Part shown: positions 1 to 7,698 of the stretch, piece after piece
Numbering within the stretch: position 1 is the stretch's first letter
Layout: each line of letters opens with the position of its first letter
Source of the DNA: CBDULX01 sp965368175
GTDB lineage: Bacteria > Pseudomonadota > Gammaproteobacteria > SZUA-229
DNA: 18,711 bases
NCBI GenBank assembly: GCA_965368175.1
Contig: CBDULX010000036.1
Coordinates: forward strand, 1 to 18,711
Direction of reading: 5' to 3'
Notes under the pieces: model-generated
Databases searched by the model: none
The model's input: the letters and a program-made list of their open reading frames with translations, nothing else
What the model was told of the DNA's origin: nothing
Translations under genes and position numbers: made by a program

Positions 1-1876
1 ATTTTCCATTGTACCTTCTCTGGCCATAGAAAAAAACACATGCACTATTTATCAGATTACTGGTCAGTCTAGCTGTTTTTTTATACTCACCATGCATTAT
101 TCCATGAATACTAATATTGAATTCAGGAGCTGCAGAGCCTTTGCTGGGAGTCTCGGCAATTGTTTTGAATACTGTATGTAGCAAACTGTCTATGCCATGG
201 TGATGTTCAATGAAAATTTCACCCCAGCTGTTCACCTGAATTTCAATGAATTTTAAATGCTGGTTATTATCATGTTTAAATTTGTGTTGTTTCGTCAGGG
301 CGTTTTTAGAATATTCTGATCCAAATAGAATAAAAACGGATTTACTAATAGCAGGGCTGTTAGAAAATATATCAATTGGAATATGTCTATCATCAACATG
401 GATCTGGTCAAAAATAATATTAACAATTTCGATGATGTCAGTTTGACGAATCTGCAATTTTGGGCAGTATACAGATATTTGAGTGTTTTTATTGATAAAA
501 TTATTCATCACGGACCATAAAATCAGAGTAAATAAGTCATCAAAAGATTCAATTTCTACGGGTTGTTTGTCATGGTTTATTCGAATAATCGCCCATTCTT
601 TATGTTGGCTATCAGCGGCATTGTGAATAATAGTGATTCTATCTTCGATAAATTCAGGAATGATGCGGTTATTAAAAACAGAAATTTTATCTTTTTTGTT
701 TTTAAACCGAGAAAGCAAATTTCTTGATATGACTTCAAGACCTGATATGCGTTTATATAGATCCGGGTCATTTTTTATTATGTGATTTTCTATATGTGTA
801 TAGGTGCTTGATATAGCGCTGTAGAGATTTTCCATGTTCAAATATAAAACATGAGTATCAGGGTATCTGTGTACATTGATTGCCTGATCGTTAGTTCTAA
901 TCGCTAATAATTTGTGATAAATAGTGTTCTGTTTTTTTCCATCTACAATATATTCACAGATAACTCTTAAAATCTGGTTTATCTGGTTTTTATTGAATAG
1001 CCCTTTAGTGGACTGAAATATTTCGTTGATAAATTCAGTAATAATATCTTCAGGTACTATAGCTTCTGGAGTATCTGATGTTAGCACCAGGCTTTTTAAT
1101 CTGGATGCAATAGTATCAGTTTCCGGGTTTTTCCTGTTTCTGTCATAAACTAGAAGTAGTTGTAGCCAGTATGATTCAGGCGAAATATCTGAATTATATA
1201 AACACCATATAGCTGCGGAAAGATAATCTTGTGGCCTGATGCTTTTAATGCTTCCCAGATTGATGCTACTGTCTTCATTTTCATTATTTTGTGTTTCAGG
1301 TTGTAGCCACCATTGTGGTGTTTTTCCGGCAATTAAAATTGCTTCTGTGTAAAAAATATCCAGAAAAAAACTTTTATCAATATGAAAACCAGAGGTTTCT
1401 TTACCATAACCATGTTGTGCAATGTTATCGGCACTGCTTATCCTGCAATTTATACTTAGATTGAATCGCGATAGCCATTCTTCAATAATGTATGCTTTGT
1501 GTTCTAAAAGCTTAATTGCATCATATTCGATGGCTTGTTCATGGATTACCCAGAGAGTTGTTTGTTCATTAACCAGGCCCTGTTGTAAAAATATAGATTC
1601 AATTTCATATGTGTTTACAGCATCAATATGGTGATAGCCAAAATTGACATTCAGGCGCTTTATAGCGTCGACAGTTTTACTGTCTGGGTAATAGCCGAAG
1701 ATGCCTTTTGGTGTAAATTTGTTGACATAACCAGGCATTAAATTAAGATTGACATGAAATAGAACGGGTACTGCTTCAAGTGCAAAGACTTGCTGTTTAT
1801 TCAGGGTTTTATATAAATTTTGTTTTCGACCCTTGTTGTATTCACTAAATGCATGGATGCAATCTGATGCTTTCAT
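1..1876 (-). CDS. Class I adenylate cyclase (CyaA) homologue with degenerate active site; 3' end outside the window
   Basis: Read on the minus strand, this frame is open from an ATG at 1876 to the left edge: 625 codons, no stop, C-terminus missing. An in-frame TGA lies at 1895-1897 and no other ATG precedes 1876, so the start is well fixed, though no clear Shine-Dalgarno is visible. Residues about 28-60 (QQVFALEAVPVLFHVN, then LMPGYV and PKGIFGYYPD) match the N-terminal signature of enterobacterial CyaA, which is about 848 aa. Collinear similarity continues (LLEHKAYIIEEW, FFLDIFYTEAILIAGK, an INLGSIKSI segment followed by DYLSAAIWCLY) into the later part of the protein. Class I cyclases convert ATP to cAMP using S-x9-SDxDxW. 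Here the Trp survives (W109, in TTLWVIH) but the two Asp align with Q105 and T107, and the preceding Gly-Ser loop is shortened. Cyclase activity is therefore unlikely; a regulatory or decaying paralogue is possible. It is more AT-rich than the housekeeping genes to its right. Confidence 0.82.
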   Translation of the reverse strand, partial: MKASDCIHAFSEYNKGRKQNLYKTLNKQQVFALEAVPVLFHVNLNLMPGYVNKFTPKGIFGYYPDSKTVDAIKRLNVNFGYHHIDAVNTYEIESIFLQQGLVNEQTTLWVIHEQAIEYDAIKLLEHKAYIIEEWLSRFNLSINCRISSADNIAQHGYGKETSGFHIDKSFFLDIFYTEAILIAGKTPQWWLQPETQNNENEDSSINLGSIKSIRPQDYLSAAIWCLYNSDISPESYWLQLLLVYDRNRKNPETDTIASRLKSLVLTSDTPEAIVPEDIITEFINEIFQSTKGLFNKNQINQILRVICEYIVDGKKQNTIYHKLLAIRTNDQAINVHRYPDTHVLYLNMENLYSAISSTYTHIENHIIKNDPDLYKRISGLEVISRNLLSRFKNKKDKISVFNNRIIPEFIEDRITIIHNAADSQHKEWAIIRINHDKQPVEIESFDDLFTLILWSVMNNFINKNTQISVYCPKLQIRQTDIIEIVNIIFDQIHVDDRHIPIDIFSNSPAISKSVFILFGSEYSKNALTKQHKFKHDNNQHLKFIEIQVNSWGEIFIEHHHGIDSLLHTVFKTIAETPSKGSAAPEFNISIHGIMHGEYKKTARLTSNLINSACVFFYGQRRYNGK

Positions 1877-2003
1877 GATTGATGCAACTTTGTATCAATT
1901 ATTATGAAGTTAAGCTTCAAAAAAACTGAACCTTATGGTTGGTGGTTTAAGATTTATTGTTTGTTATATATGAGAGAGTATTACTTATATTGAGGCTTTT
2001 TGA

Positions 2004-2020
2004 TCAGGAATAATTCCTGA
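2004..2020. promoter_or_regulatory. 17-bp palindrome TCAGGAATaATTCCTGA
   Basis: Two perfect 8-bp arms flank a single central base. It lies about 130 bp upstream of the start of the cyclase-like gene. The short centre suits a dimeric DNA-binding protein better than an RNA hairpin. No known regulator consensus was recognised. Confidence 0.4.
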
Positions 2021-2074
2021 AAATGAATTACTTTAGAAATAAATTCAAAAATTAATTTATACTTTCAATTTATA

Positions 2075-2090
2075 TCACCCGTTCGGGTGA
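2075..2090. promoter_or_regulatory. 16-bp palindrome TCACCCGTTCGGGTGA (copy 1)
   Basis: Two 7-bp arms, TCACCCG and CGGGTGA, surround a central TT. The GC-rich arms stand out from the very AT-rich background. The exact reverse complement of the whole 16-mer occurs again at 2148-2163. This looks like an operator for a dimeric regulator of the leftward cyclase-like gene; the regulator is unknown. Confidence 0.5.
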
Positions 2091-2147
2091 GAAGAATTAA
2101 AATTTAATCAGATAAAGATGTATTGAATGAAAAAACACACTATCTAA

Positions 2148-2163
2148 TCACCCGAACGGGTGA
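2148..2163. promoter_or_regulatory. 16-bp palindrome TCACCCGAACGGGTGA (copy 2)
   Basis: This is the exact reverse complement of the 16-mer at 2075-2090, differing only in the orientation of the central dinucleotide. Centre-to-centre distance is 73 bp, close to seven turns of B-DNA, so two bound dimers would face the same side and could be looped together. Conservation of all 16 bases in AT-rich DNA argues against chance. Confidence 0.5.
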
Positions 2164-2188
2164 GCTAATTGATAGCTATAAAAAACAG

Positions 2189-2222
2189 AAAAAAAGGCGA
2201 CTCGTGTGAGTCGCCTTTTTTT
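2189..2222. terminator. Strong rho-independent terminator, bidirectional in form
   Basis: GGCGACTC (2196-2203) pairs perfectly with GAGTCGCC (2208-2215) around a GTGT loop. A-tracts lie to the left and T-tracts to the right, so it could work in both directions. It abuts the stop codon of the leftward DUF2892 gene at 2221 and should end that transcript before the palindrome region. Confidence 0.9.
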
Positions 2223-2424
2223 AATTGAACGCCTGGCCGGGTTTAATTCCCATGCGTTTGAGAATTGTAGCTAACGGACAAAAGCCAGTAAAGGCTGATT
2301 GCAGAATATTGGCGCCAGCAAATGCTGTAAGCCATAACCAGTAGGTAGAATGTAACTGTGATAAAGCAAGACTTAACAGAATCATCGCGCCTGCAAATGC
2401 CATAACAAAACGATCTATAGTCAT
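2221..2424 (-). CDS. DUF2892 (YgaP-like) small inner-membrane protein
   Basis: A 67-aa protein with two hydrophobic stretches, about residues 5-24 and 29-48, followed by TGFCPLATILKRMG. The pattern WLTAFAGANILQSAFTGFCP is typical of DUF2892, the membrane module also found at the C-terminus of the rhodanese YgaP. Function is not established; many relatives sit near sulfur or thiol metabolism genes. The single Cys in the FCP motif is present. A weak GAGG precedes the ATG. It is followed at once by a terminator and separated by about 100 bp from hflD upstream, so it may have its own promoter or be the last gene of the leftward cluster. Confidence 0.85.
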   Translation of the reverse strand: MTIDRFVMAFAGAMILLSLALSQLHSTYWLWLTAFAGANILQSAFTGFCPLATILKRMGIKPGQAFN

Positions 2425-2485
2425 AATGAGCCTCAGAAAAGTATTTAATTGAAAAGACTGGTTAACAGTAGCTGCATTAGAGAAA

Positions 2486-2503
2486 GCTAATACAGATATT
2501 AGC
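2486..2503. terminator. Weak hairpin after hflD
   Basis: GCTAATA (2486-2492) and TATTAGC (2497-2503) form a 7-bp perfect stem with a 4-nt loop. It lies just after the hflD stop codon and, on the minus strand, is followed by TTTCTCT. It is AT-rich with no proper U-tract, so it may be a weak terminator or a processing or attenuation hairpin. Confidence 0.35.
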
Positions 2504-2526
2504 CAGGGAACAGTAACATACCGGCA

Positions 2527-3150
2527 TTATATCCCTTTAAGTATGCTTTCGGCATTGATTAGATATTTTTTTCTGCCGAATAGCAGGCGTATGCGACTTC
2601 CACCACATTGACGCCAGAGTACAGCTGCCCTGATACCGGACAGCAGCAGGGCCCGTATTTTATTAGCATTGGATGCTTGCGATAAATAGTTCTGCTCACC
2701 TTGCACCAGTATCCTCGGTGATAGCTGGCTGATGGTGTCCTGATACAGTCCGCCCAGGCTGGCTAAAACATTTTCATGGGTGAGATCGAAATAGGACATC
2801 TGGTTTCGGGTTTTTTCAAGTCCCTGGGTAATTTGATTCAGCATGGTACTGGACTTACTCAATTTTTTTTCCAGATGCAGTAATGAAATTACATAGCGAG
2901 TAATTTCCATATCCTGTTTGCTGCTATCACCGGATAGCTGTTGTTTAAGGCATTTTAGTCCCAGTGTCATGGCTGCGGGGCTGCCAAATACTTCGATGAC
3001 ACTGTTGCTATCGATTTTAAATAGAGATTCCAGGCTGGCCTCAATGGCCGCGCCTGATGCCTGGCCATTCCGGGCAATTTGCTGGACCAGGCTCGCGGCC
3101 TGGAAAATGGCGGCTAGCGCCAGTGTTTGCTCTTCATGGGTGTATTTCAT
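2527..3150 (-). CDS. hflD: HflD, lysogenization-regulator family protein
   Basis: A 207-aa protein matching HflD (about 213 aa in E. coli) along its length: TLALAAIFQAASLVQQIA near the N-terminus, the EITRYVISLLHLEKKL segment in the middle and ALLLSGIRAAVLWRQCGGSR near the C-terminus. HflD is a helical protein peripherally attached to the inner membrane; in E. coli it binds the lambda CII activator and affects lysogeny. Its normal cellular role is unclear. The frame can be extended four codons to a TTG, but the ATG at 3150 gives the family's usual N-terminus (MKYTHEEQTLAL). It lies 41 bp downstream of mnmA, the same pairing as in many Gammaproteobacteria. purB, its usual next neighbour in E. 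coli, is absent here. Confidence 0.93.
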   Translation of the reverse strand: MKYTHEEQTLALAAIFQAASLVQQIARNGQASGAAIEASLESLFKIDSNSVIEVFGSPAAMTLGLKCLKQQLSGDSSKQDMEITRYVISLLHLEKKLSKSSTMLNQITQGLEKTRNQMSYFDLTHENVLASLGGLYQDTISQLSPRILVQGEQNYLSQASNANKIRALLLSGIRAAVLWRQCGGSRIRLLFGRKKYLINAESILKGI

Positions 3151-3191
3151 ACAGCATCTCAAACAGTTTCAGGTGGTGTGTCTTATTTGCA

Positions 3192-4286
3192 TTAATCATT
3201 GTACATCTGGTCGATTACCCCGCCGCCGAGACAATTATCTCCGTCATAAAAAACAACAGACTGGCCAGGCGTTATGGCTCGTTGAGCCCGTGAAAAGTCG
3301 ACAGTCAGCTGATCATCTTTATGCCTGATAATTTCACAGGGCTGATCCGGCTGGCGATAACGAACCTTGGCCTGGCATCTGAAGGGCAGCTCAGGCGCCT
3401 GTCCACTTATCCAGTGCAGTTGACTGGCGGTTAAATGGTTATGGAACAGCATGGGGTGGTTTTCACCCTGGCCAACGATGAGAATATTATTATCAAGGTC
3501 CTTGTCAAGACTGTACCAGGCTTCTTCCTGACTGCCTTTCACACCCCCTATGCCCAGTCCTTTACGCTGTCCAAGTGTGTAATACATCAGGCCATGGTGC
3601 TGGCCAATAATCTGCCCTTTATCGCTGACGATATCACCGGGTTGTGCAGGCAGATACTGTTGCAGAAAATCCTTGAATTTGCGTTCGCCAATAAAACAGA
3701 TGCCAGTGCTGTCCTTTTTTGCATGATTGACGAAGCCAGAATGCTCAGCCAGTTTGCGAACTTCGAATTTTTCCATATCGCCAATGGGGAACAGGCTGTG
3801 TTTCAGCTGTTTTTGCCCCAGTGTATAAAGGAAATAACTCTGGTCTTTATTAGAATCGAGGCCTTTTAGTAATTGCTGCTGTCCATCCTGACTGGCCCCA
3901 CGCACATAATGACCGGTGGCAATAAAGTCAGCACCCAGTTGCAGGGCATAGTCGAGGAAAGCCTTGAATTTAATTTCCTTATTGCAGAGTATATCTGGGT
4001 TGGGTGTACGGCCAGCGCTGTATTCATCCAGGAAGTGTTTAAATACTCGGTCCCAGTACTGGTCTGAAAAATTGACACTGTGTAATTTGATGCCCAGCTG
4101 GTCGCTCACTTTCTGCGCGTCATCCAGATCAATGGCGGCTGCGCAATAATCGTCGTCATCGTCCTGTTCCCAGTTCTTCATGAACAGGCCTTCGACTTCA
4201 TAGCCCTGTTCGATCAGCTTGAATGCTGCAACAGACGAATCAACACCGCCAGACATACCAACAATTACACGTTTGTTATCGGACAT
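3192..4286 (-). CDS. mnmA: MnmA, tRNA-specific 2-thiouridylase
   Basis: A 364-aa protein, the family's normal length. It adds the 2-thio group to wobble U34 of tRNAs for Lys, Glu and Gln, activating the uridine with ATP and taking sulfur from the Tus relay. The PP-loop SGGVDSS is at residues 12-18. The two catalytic cysteines are C101 (in NPDILCNKEIKF) and C197 (in TGICFIGER), matching E. coli C102 and C199. YYTLGQRKGLGIGG and the C-terminal LGGGVI segment are also typical. It starts 12 bp after nudJ and precedes hflD, the standard gammaproteobacterial order. No strong Shine-Dalgarno is seen; translation may be coupled to nudJ. Confidence 0.97.
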   Translation of the reverse strand: MSDNKRVIVGMSGGVDSSVAAFKLIEQGYEVEGLFMKNWEQDDDDDYCAAAIDLDDAQKVSDQLGIKLHSVNFSDQYWDRVFKHFLDEYSAGRTPNPDILCNKEIKFKAFLDYALQLGADFIATGHYVRGASQDGQQQLLKGLDSNKDQSYFLYTLGQKQLKHSLFPIGDMEKFEVRKLAEHSGFVNHAKKDSTGICFIGERKFKDFLQQYLPAQPGDIVSDKGQIIGQHHGLMYYTLGQRKGLGIGGVKGSQEEAWYSLDKDLDNNILIVGQGENHPMLFHNHLTASQLHWISGQAPELPFRCQAKVRYRQPDQPCEIIRHKDDQLTVDFSRAQRAITPGQSVVFYDGDNCLGGGVIDQMYND

Positions 4287-4298
4287 GGGGCAAGTCTG

Positions 4299-4742
4299 TT
4301 ATATATCCGTCAACAATTCCAGTGGGTAACGCTTATTGGCCAGATAATCGTCAATACAAAGCAGAACCAGTGGACTTCGAAGTTGTTGCTGGTTGTCCAG
4401 AAGCTGTTCGCGGGTCATCCAGACAGCACGGATGATGCCATCATCCAGTACCTGCTCGGCAGTTAAGTCATCAACCTGTCCGCAGAATGCAACTCTGAGG
4501 AAGGTACGCTCAGTGTCGGGTTGCTTCCAGCGATAGATACCGGTGATGGCTTCCGGATGAAACCGCCAGGCGGTCTCTTCACGGGTTTCACGGATGACGG
4601 CCTCTATCAGACTTTCGTCAGGGTCCAGGTGACCAGCCGGCTGATTAAACACAATAAGACCATCGCTTTCTTCTTCCACCATAAGAAAACGGCCATCCTG
4701 TTCTATGACTGCAGCAACAGTAGCGTGGGGTTTCCAGATCAT
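4299..4742 (-). CDS. nudJ: NudJ, Nudix phosphatase
   Basis: A 147-aa Nudix hydrolase. In E. coli NudJ (YmfB) hydrolyses hydroxymethylpyrimidine pyrophosphate and nucleoside di- and triphosphates. The Nudix box runs from G37 to W59, with E43, R51-E52 and E55-E56 in place to bind metal; the usual late Gly is Ala (ETAW), a common variant in this subfamily. QPAGHLDPDESL and the N-terminal HATVAAVIE strand fit NudJ. Its ATG overlaps the stop codon of the upstream DUF2062 gene (4739-4742), implying translational coupling, and mnmA follows after 12 bp. Confidence 0.93.
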   Translation of the reverse strand: MIWKPHATVAAVIEQDGRFLMVEEESDGLIVFNQPAGHLDPDESLIEAVIRETREETAWRFHPEAITGIYRWKQPDTERTFLRVAFCGQVDDLTAEQVLDDGIIRAVWMTREQLLDNQQQLRSPLVLLCIDDYLANKRYPLELLTDI

Positions 4743-5272
4743 GAGCGTTTAAGTTTTTCCAGGAGTCGCAGGCGTTTCTGTTTCAGATAATTGACAATGT
4801 GTAACCGCCATAGCAGTCGCATGCTCACAAAGCCTGCGGCAGAACTGACCACGGCAAGAGTGAAGCAGCCAAGCAGAAAAGGCTTCCATACGACCAGCAT
4901 TTCATGGCCTAGCCATTCCGGGCTGAGTTCAAAACTGAATTCGGTTACTGGCGTGCCTAGCAATATAGCACCCAGCTTATAGGCGAAGTAGAACAATGGC
5001 GGTATTGTTACTGGATTGCTGATCCAGACCAGAGCGACAGAAATGGGCAGATTACTGCGAATTATGATTGCTGCGCCAGCTGCCAGAGCCATTTGAAAAG
5101 GTATTGGAATCCACATAAAAAACAGGCCCACAGCAAATGCACTGGATACCGATTTACGATTTAAGTGCCACAAATTAGCATCGTGTAACAGAGTGCCAAA
5201 TATTTTTAGTGATTTATGTTCCCTGATTTTTTTGGGGTCAGGCAGGTATTTGCGTATAAATTTTTTCGGCAT
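4739..5272 (-). CDS. DUF2062 membrane protein
   Basis: A 177-aa protein. The segment about residues 44-110 (AFAVGLFFMWIPIPFQMALA, then ISNPVTIPPLFYFAYKLG) is the characteristic DUF2062 core, with Pro-rich membrane helices. A further hydrophobic stretch lies at about 127-150, and the basic N-terminus (PKKFIRKYLPDPKKI) is also typical. The function is unknown; relatives are often fused to glycosyltransferases, suggesting a cell-envelope role. It is probably the first gene of the leftward DUF2062-nudJ-mnmA-hflD unit and is divergent from comEC across 76 bp. Confidence 0.88.
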   Translation of the reverse strand: MPKKFIRKYLPDPKKIREHKSLKIFGTLLHDANLWHLNRKSVSSAFAVGLFFMWIPIPFQMALAAGAAIIIRSNLPISVALVWISNPVTIPPLFYFAYKLGAILLGTPVTEFSFELSPEWLGHEMLVVWKPFLLGCFTLAVVSSAAGFVSMRLLWRLHIVNYLKQKRLRLLEKLKRS

Positions 5273-5348
5273 GCGTTCAACTAACTGTGATAATCTAAAT
5301 CAATTGGAAAAGGATAACCGATTAAGGCTGGGTTGAGCCAACAGACGA
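5273..5348. promoter_or_regulatory. Divergent intergenic region between the DUF2062 gene and comEC
   Basis: This 76-bp spacer must hold or overlap the promoters of both divergent genes. A possible -10 for comEC is TAATCT near 5290. No confident -35 elements or operator palindromes were seen. The call rests on gene layout more than on motifs. Confidence 0.35.
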
Positions 5349-7655
5349 ATGACAAATTACATACAAACAGGGAAAAGTTTGCAACTGCATGCCCTAAGTT
5401 TTCTGATGGGGATTATTCTATTACAGTTCTTTACTAATTTACCCTCTTTTTACAGTTTTTTTCTACTTCCTGTTTTTCTTGTACTGGCCAGGTATCGACC
5501 TGTTTTCCGTTATTGCCTGTTATTCCTGGCTGGATTTTACTGGGTATTGCTGGATGCTCACTGGCAAAGTCATTACCAGCTGGATGAGTCACTAATAGGT
5601 GAAAACATACTGATTCAGGGGCGAATTGCTGATATTCCATCGCAACAGGGGCGGATTCAGCGTTTTATGTTTGAGCTTGAACCGCTTGAAGGTATCGACC
5701 TGACAAAATTTCCCAGGCGTATTCGACTCAGCTGGTATGAGCAAAAAGAACCCGTGATGGCGGGTGATCACTGGCAACTGATGGTTCGTCTTAAACCGCC
5801 CCATGGTTTTATGAATCCTGGCGGTTTCGACTATGAACGCTGGTTATACCAGAACCGGATAGATGCCACCGGTTATGTTAGAGCCTCATCGAAAAATATA
5901 CGGTTAGACCCAGCCGGCTGTTGTGATATAGACCGGCTGCGACAATCTCTTAGTTCATCCATTCAGCAGTTGGGTTCTAACTACTCAGGTCTGATGGCGG
6001 CACTGGCGGTGGGGGATAAAAATCATATACAGGATGAACAGTGGTTATTATTGCGGGATACCGGCACCAACCATCTTATGGCCATATCCGGTCTACATAT
6101 TGGCCTGGTGGCAGGATTTATCTTCTGGTTAACTCGGCGGTTATCACCCTCTTTTATCGTTCAGCGTATCAGTCGTGACAAGCTGGCGGCCCTGTTATCA
6201 ATAGTTGCCGCTTTGGGTTACGCCTTACTGGCAGGGTTCGCCATTCCGACTCAACGAGCATTGATTATGTTGCTGGTGATTCTGGGAGGTATTTTGCTGG
6301 GGCGCCAGCTCAGGCCGGGTAACAGTCTGGCGCTGGCCTTAATGGCCGTGTTACTGGTGGATCCACGCTCTGTACTCTCACCAGGATTCTGGTTTTCATT
6401 TATGGCGGTTGCTGTGATTACCTATAGTTTTAGCGGTCGTATGGCCAGGCCGACATTATTGAAACAATGGGGCCGGTTACAGTGGGTAATCGCCGTCGCG
6501 CTATTTCCAGTCTCCTTATATCTATTCCAGCAGGCCTCATTGATTGCACCACTGGCCAATTTACTGCTGGTGCCCTGGGTGAGTTTTCTGGTGGTGCCTC
6601 TGGTGTTACTGGGTATGATCTGCCTGATACCTGTGCCAGCACTCGGGGAGTGGTTTCTAAACCTGGCCCACTGGGCACTGGACCTGATCTGGCCAGTTCT
6701 ACAGGTTCTGGGTAACCTGTCATTCGCCAGCTGGCAGCAATCGGCACCTTCTTTTACGAGTCTGGCGCTTGCTGTGTTTGGAACCATGCTGTTATTGGCA
6801 CCTCGAGGCCTGCCCTTAAGGCCTTTAGGTATTCTGATGTGGCTGCCCGCGCTATTCATCCGGCCAGTGGTTCCGGATGCTGGCGATTTTCAGATGCATT
6901 TACTGGATGTGGGGCAGGGCCTGTCAGTATTTATTCAAACTCATAATCATAGTTTGTTGTTTGATGCAGGGGCTCGTTTTAGTGACAGTTTTGATGCTGG
7001 AGACAGGGTCGTAGTGCCATTTGTGAAAAACAGAGGGCTCAATCAGCTAGACAGATTAATTGTTAGTCATGGGGATAACGATCATAAGGGCGGTGCTCAG
7101 TCGATTATTGACCAGCTACGGGTTGTGCAGTTACAGGGGCAGGATATAGCCGATATAAACCATGCTCATGCAGAGAGCTGCCGAGCTGGCCAGGCCTGGG
7201 AATGGGATGGGGTGAGATTTGAATACCTGCACCCCGACCGCGAATACCCCCGGCGTAACAATCGGGCCTGTGTATTGAAAATTAGTCATAATACGGCCAG
7301 TTTACTGATTGCGGCCGACATCGAAGCCAGTGTTGAGCGCAGGCTAATCAGCGATTATGGGGAAGGTCTGGACAGTGATGTGTTGATCGTACCTCACCAT
7401 GGCAGTCAAACATCATCCACCCCGGCATTTATTGAGCTGGTGAGTCCCCGCTATGCATTGATATCGGCCGGTTATCGGAATCGGTTCAGGCATCCCAGGC
7501 CAGATATTGTCAAACGTTATCAGGCGATGGGAGGAAAAGTAATCAATACGGCGATGTCTGGTGCCATATCCATATATTTTGATGATAAAAGCGGGATCAG
7601 TGTCCCAAAAAGCTTTAGAAATCAGCACCATCATTATTGGAATCATAGCCTTTGA
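5349..7655 (+). CDS. comEC: ComEC/Rec2, DNA-uptake channel protein
   Basis: A 768-aa polytopic membrane protein of normal ComEC length. It forms the inner-membrane channel through which single-stranded DNA enters during natural transformation. Order: N-terminal membrane helices and an OB-like DUF4131 region (residues about 10-180); the Competence domain (about 210-480) with its signature HLMAISGLHIGL at about 242-253; then a metallo-beta-lactamase-like domain from about 515 (MHLLDVGQGLSVFIQ). That domain keeps the metal-binding SHGDNDHKGG (about 572-581), LLIAADIE and IVPHHGSQTSS (about 680-690), so the proposed nuclease site looks intact. The ATG at 5349 lacks a good Shine-Dalgarno. It precedes exbB by 43 bp, as in many gammaproteobacterial genomes. 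No other competence gene is in the window. Confidence 0.96.
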   Translation: MTNYIQTGKSLQLHALSFLMGIILLQFFTNLPSFYSFFLLPVFLVLARYRPVFRYCLLFLAGFYWVLLDAHWQSHYQLDESLIGENILIQGRIADIPSQQGRIQRFMFELEPLEGIDLTKFPRRIRLSWYEQKEPVMAGDHWQLMVRLKPPHGFMNPGGFDYERWLYQNRIDATGYVRASSKNIRLDPAGCCDIDRLRQSLSSSIQQLGSNYSGLMAALAVGDKNHIQDEQWLLLRDTGTNHLMAISGLHIGLVAGFIFWLTRRLSPSFIVQRISRDKLAALLSIVAALGYALLAGFAIPTQRALIMLLVILGGILLGRQLRPGNSLALALMAVLLVDPRSVLSPGFWFSFMAVAVITYSFSGRMARPTLLKQWGRLQWVIAVALFPVSLYLFQQASLIAPLANLLLVPWVSFLVVPLVLLGMICLIPVPALGEWFLNLAHWALDLIWPVLQVLGNLSFASWQQSAPSFTSLALAVFGTMLLLAPRGLPLRPLGILMWLPALFIRPVVPDAGDFQMHLLDVGQGLSVFIQTHNHSLLFDAGARFSDSFDAGDRVVVPFVKNRGLNQLDRLIVSHGDNDHKGGAQSIIDQLRVVQLQGQDIADINHAHAESCRAGQAWEWDGVRFEYLHPDREYPRRNNRACVLKISHNTASLLIAADIEASVERRLISDYGEGLDSDVLIVPHHGSQTSSTPAFIELVSPRYALISAGYRNRFRHPRPDIVKRYQAMGGKVINTAMSGAISIYFDDKSGISVPKSFRNQHHHYWNHSL

Positions 7656-7698
7656 TCAAGTATGATGTGCGTCAATTCTACATAACAGGATTCCTACT

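Larger units (their letters stand above)
1877..2195. other. AT-rich control region upstream of the cyclase-like gene
   Basis: This spacer of about 320 bp has no plausible gene. The cyclase-like gene starts at its left edge reading leftward, and a terminator closes the right edge, so any signals here probably serve the cyclase-like gene. It holds three palindromes (listed separately), centred at about 2012, 2082.5 and 2155.5. A smaller inverted repeat, AGCTA/TAGCT, lies at 2163-2177. No convincing -35/-10 pair could be chosen because the region is too AT-rich. Confidence 0.6.

Noticed and set aside
246..1634. Several small frames of 60-70 codons on both strands in the left region
   Set aside because: They overlap the long minus-strand frame (1-1876), which has clear CyaA similarity. 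The short frames have no recognisable domains or ribosome sites.
3151..3162. Upstream TTG start for hflD
   Set aside because: It adds only four unconserved residues; the ATG at 3150 fits the family.
6422..6859. A 145-codon minus-strand frame (and others nearby) within comEC
   Set aside because: It is antisense to the conserved Competence domain, has no family similarity and low-complexity composition; it is a shadow frame.
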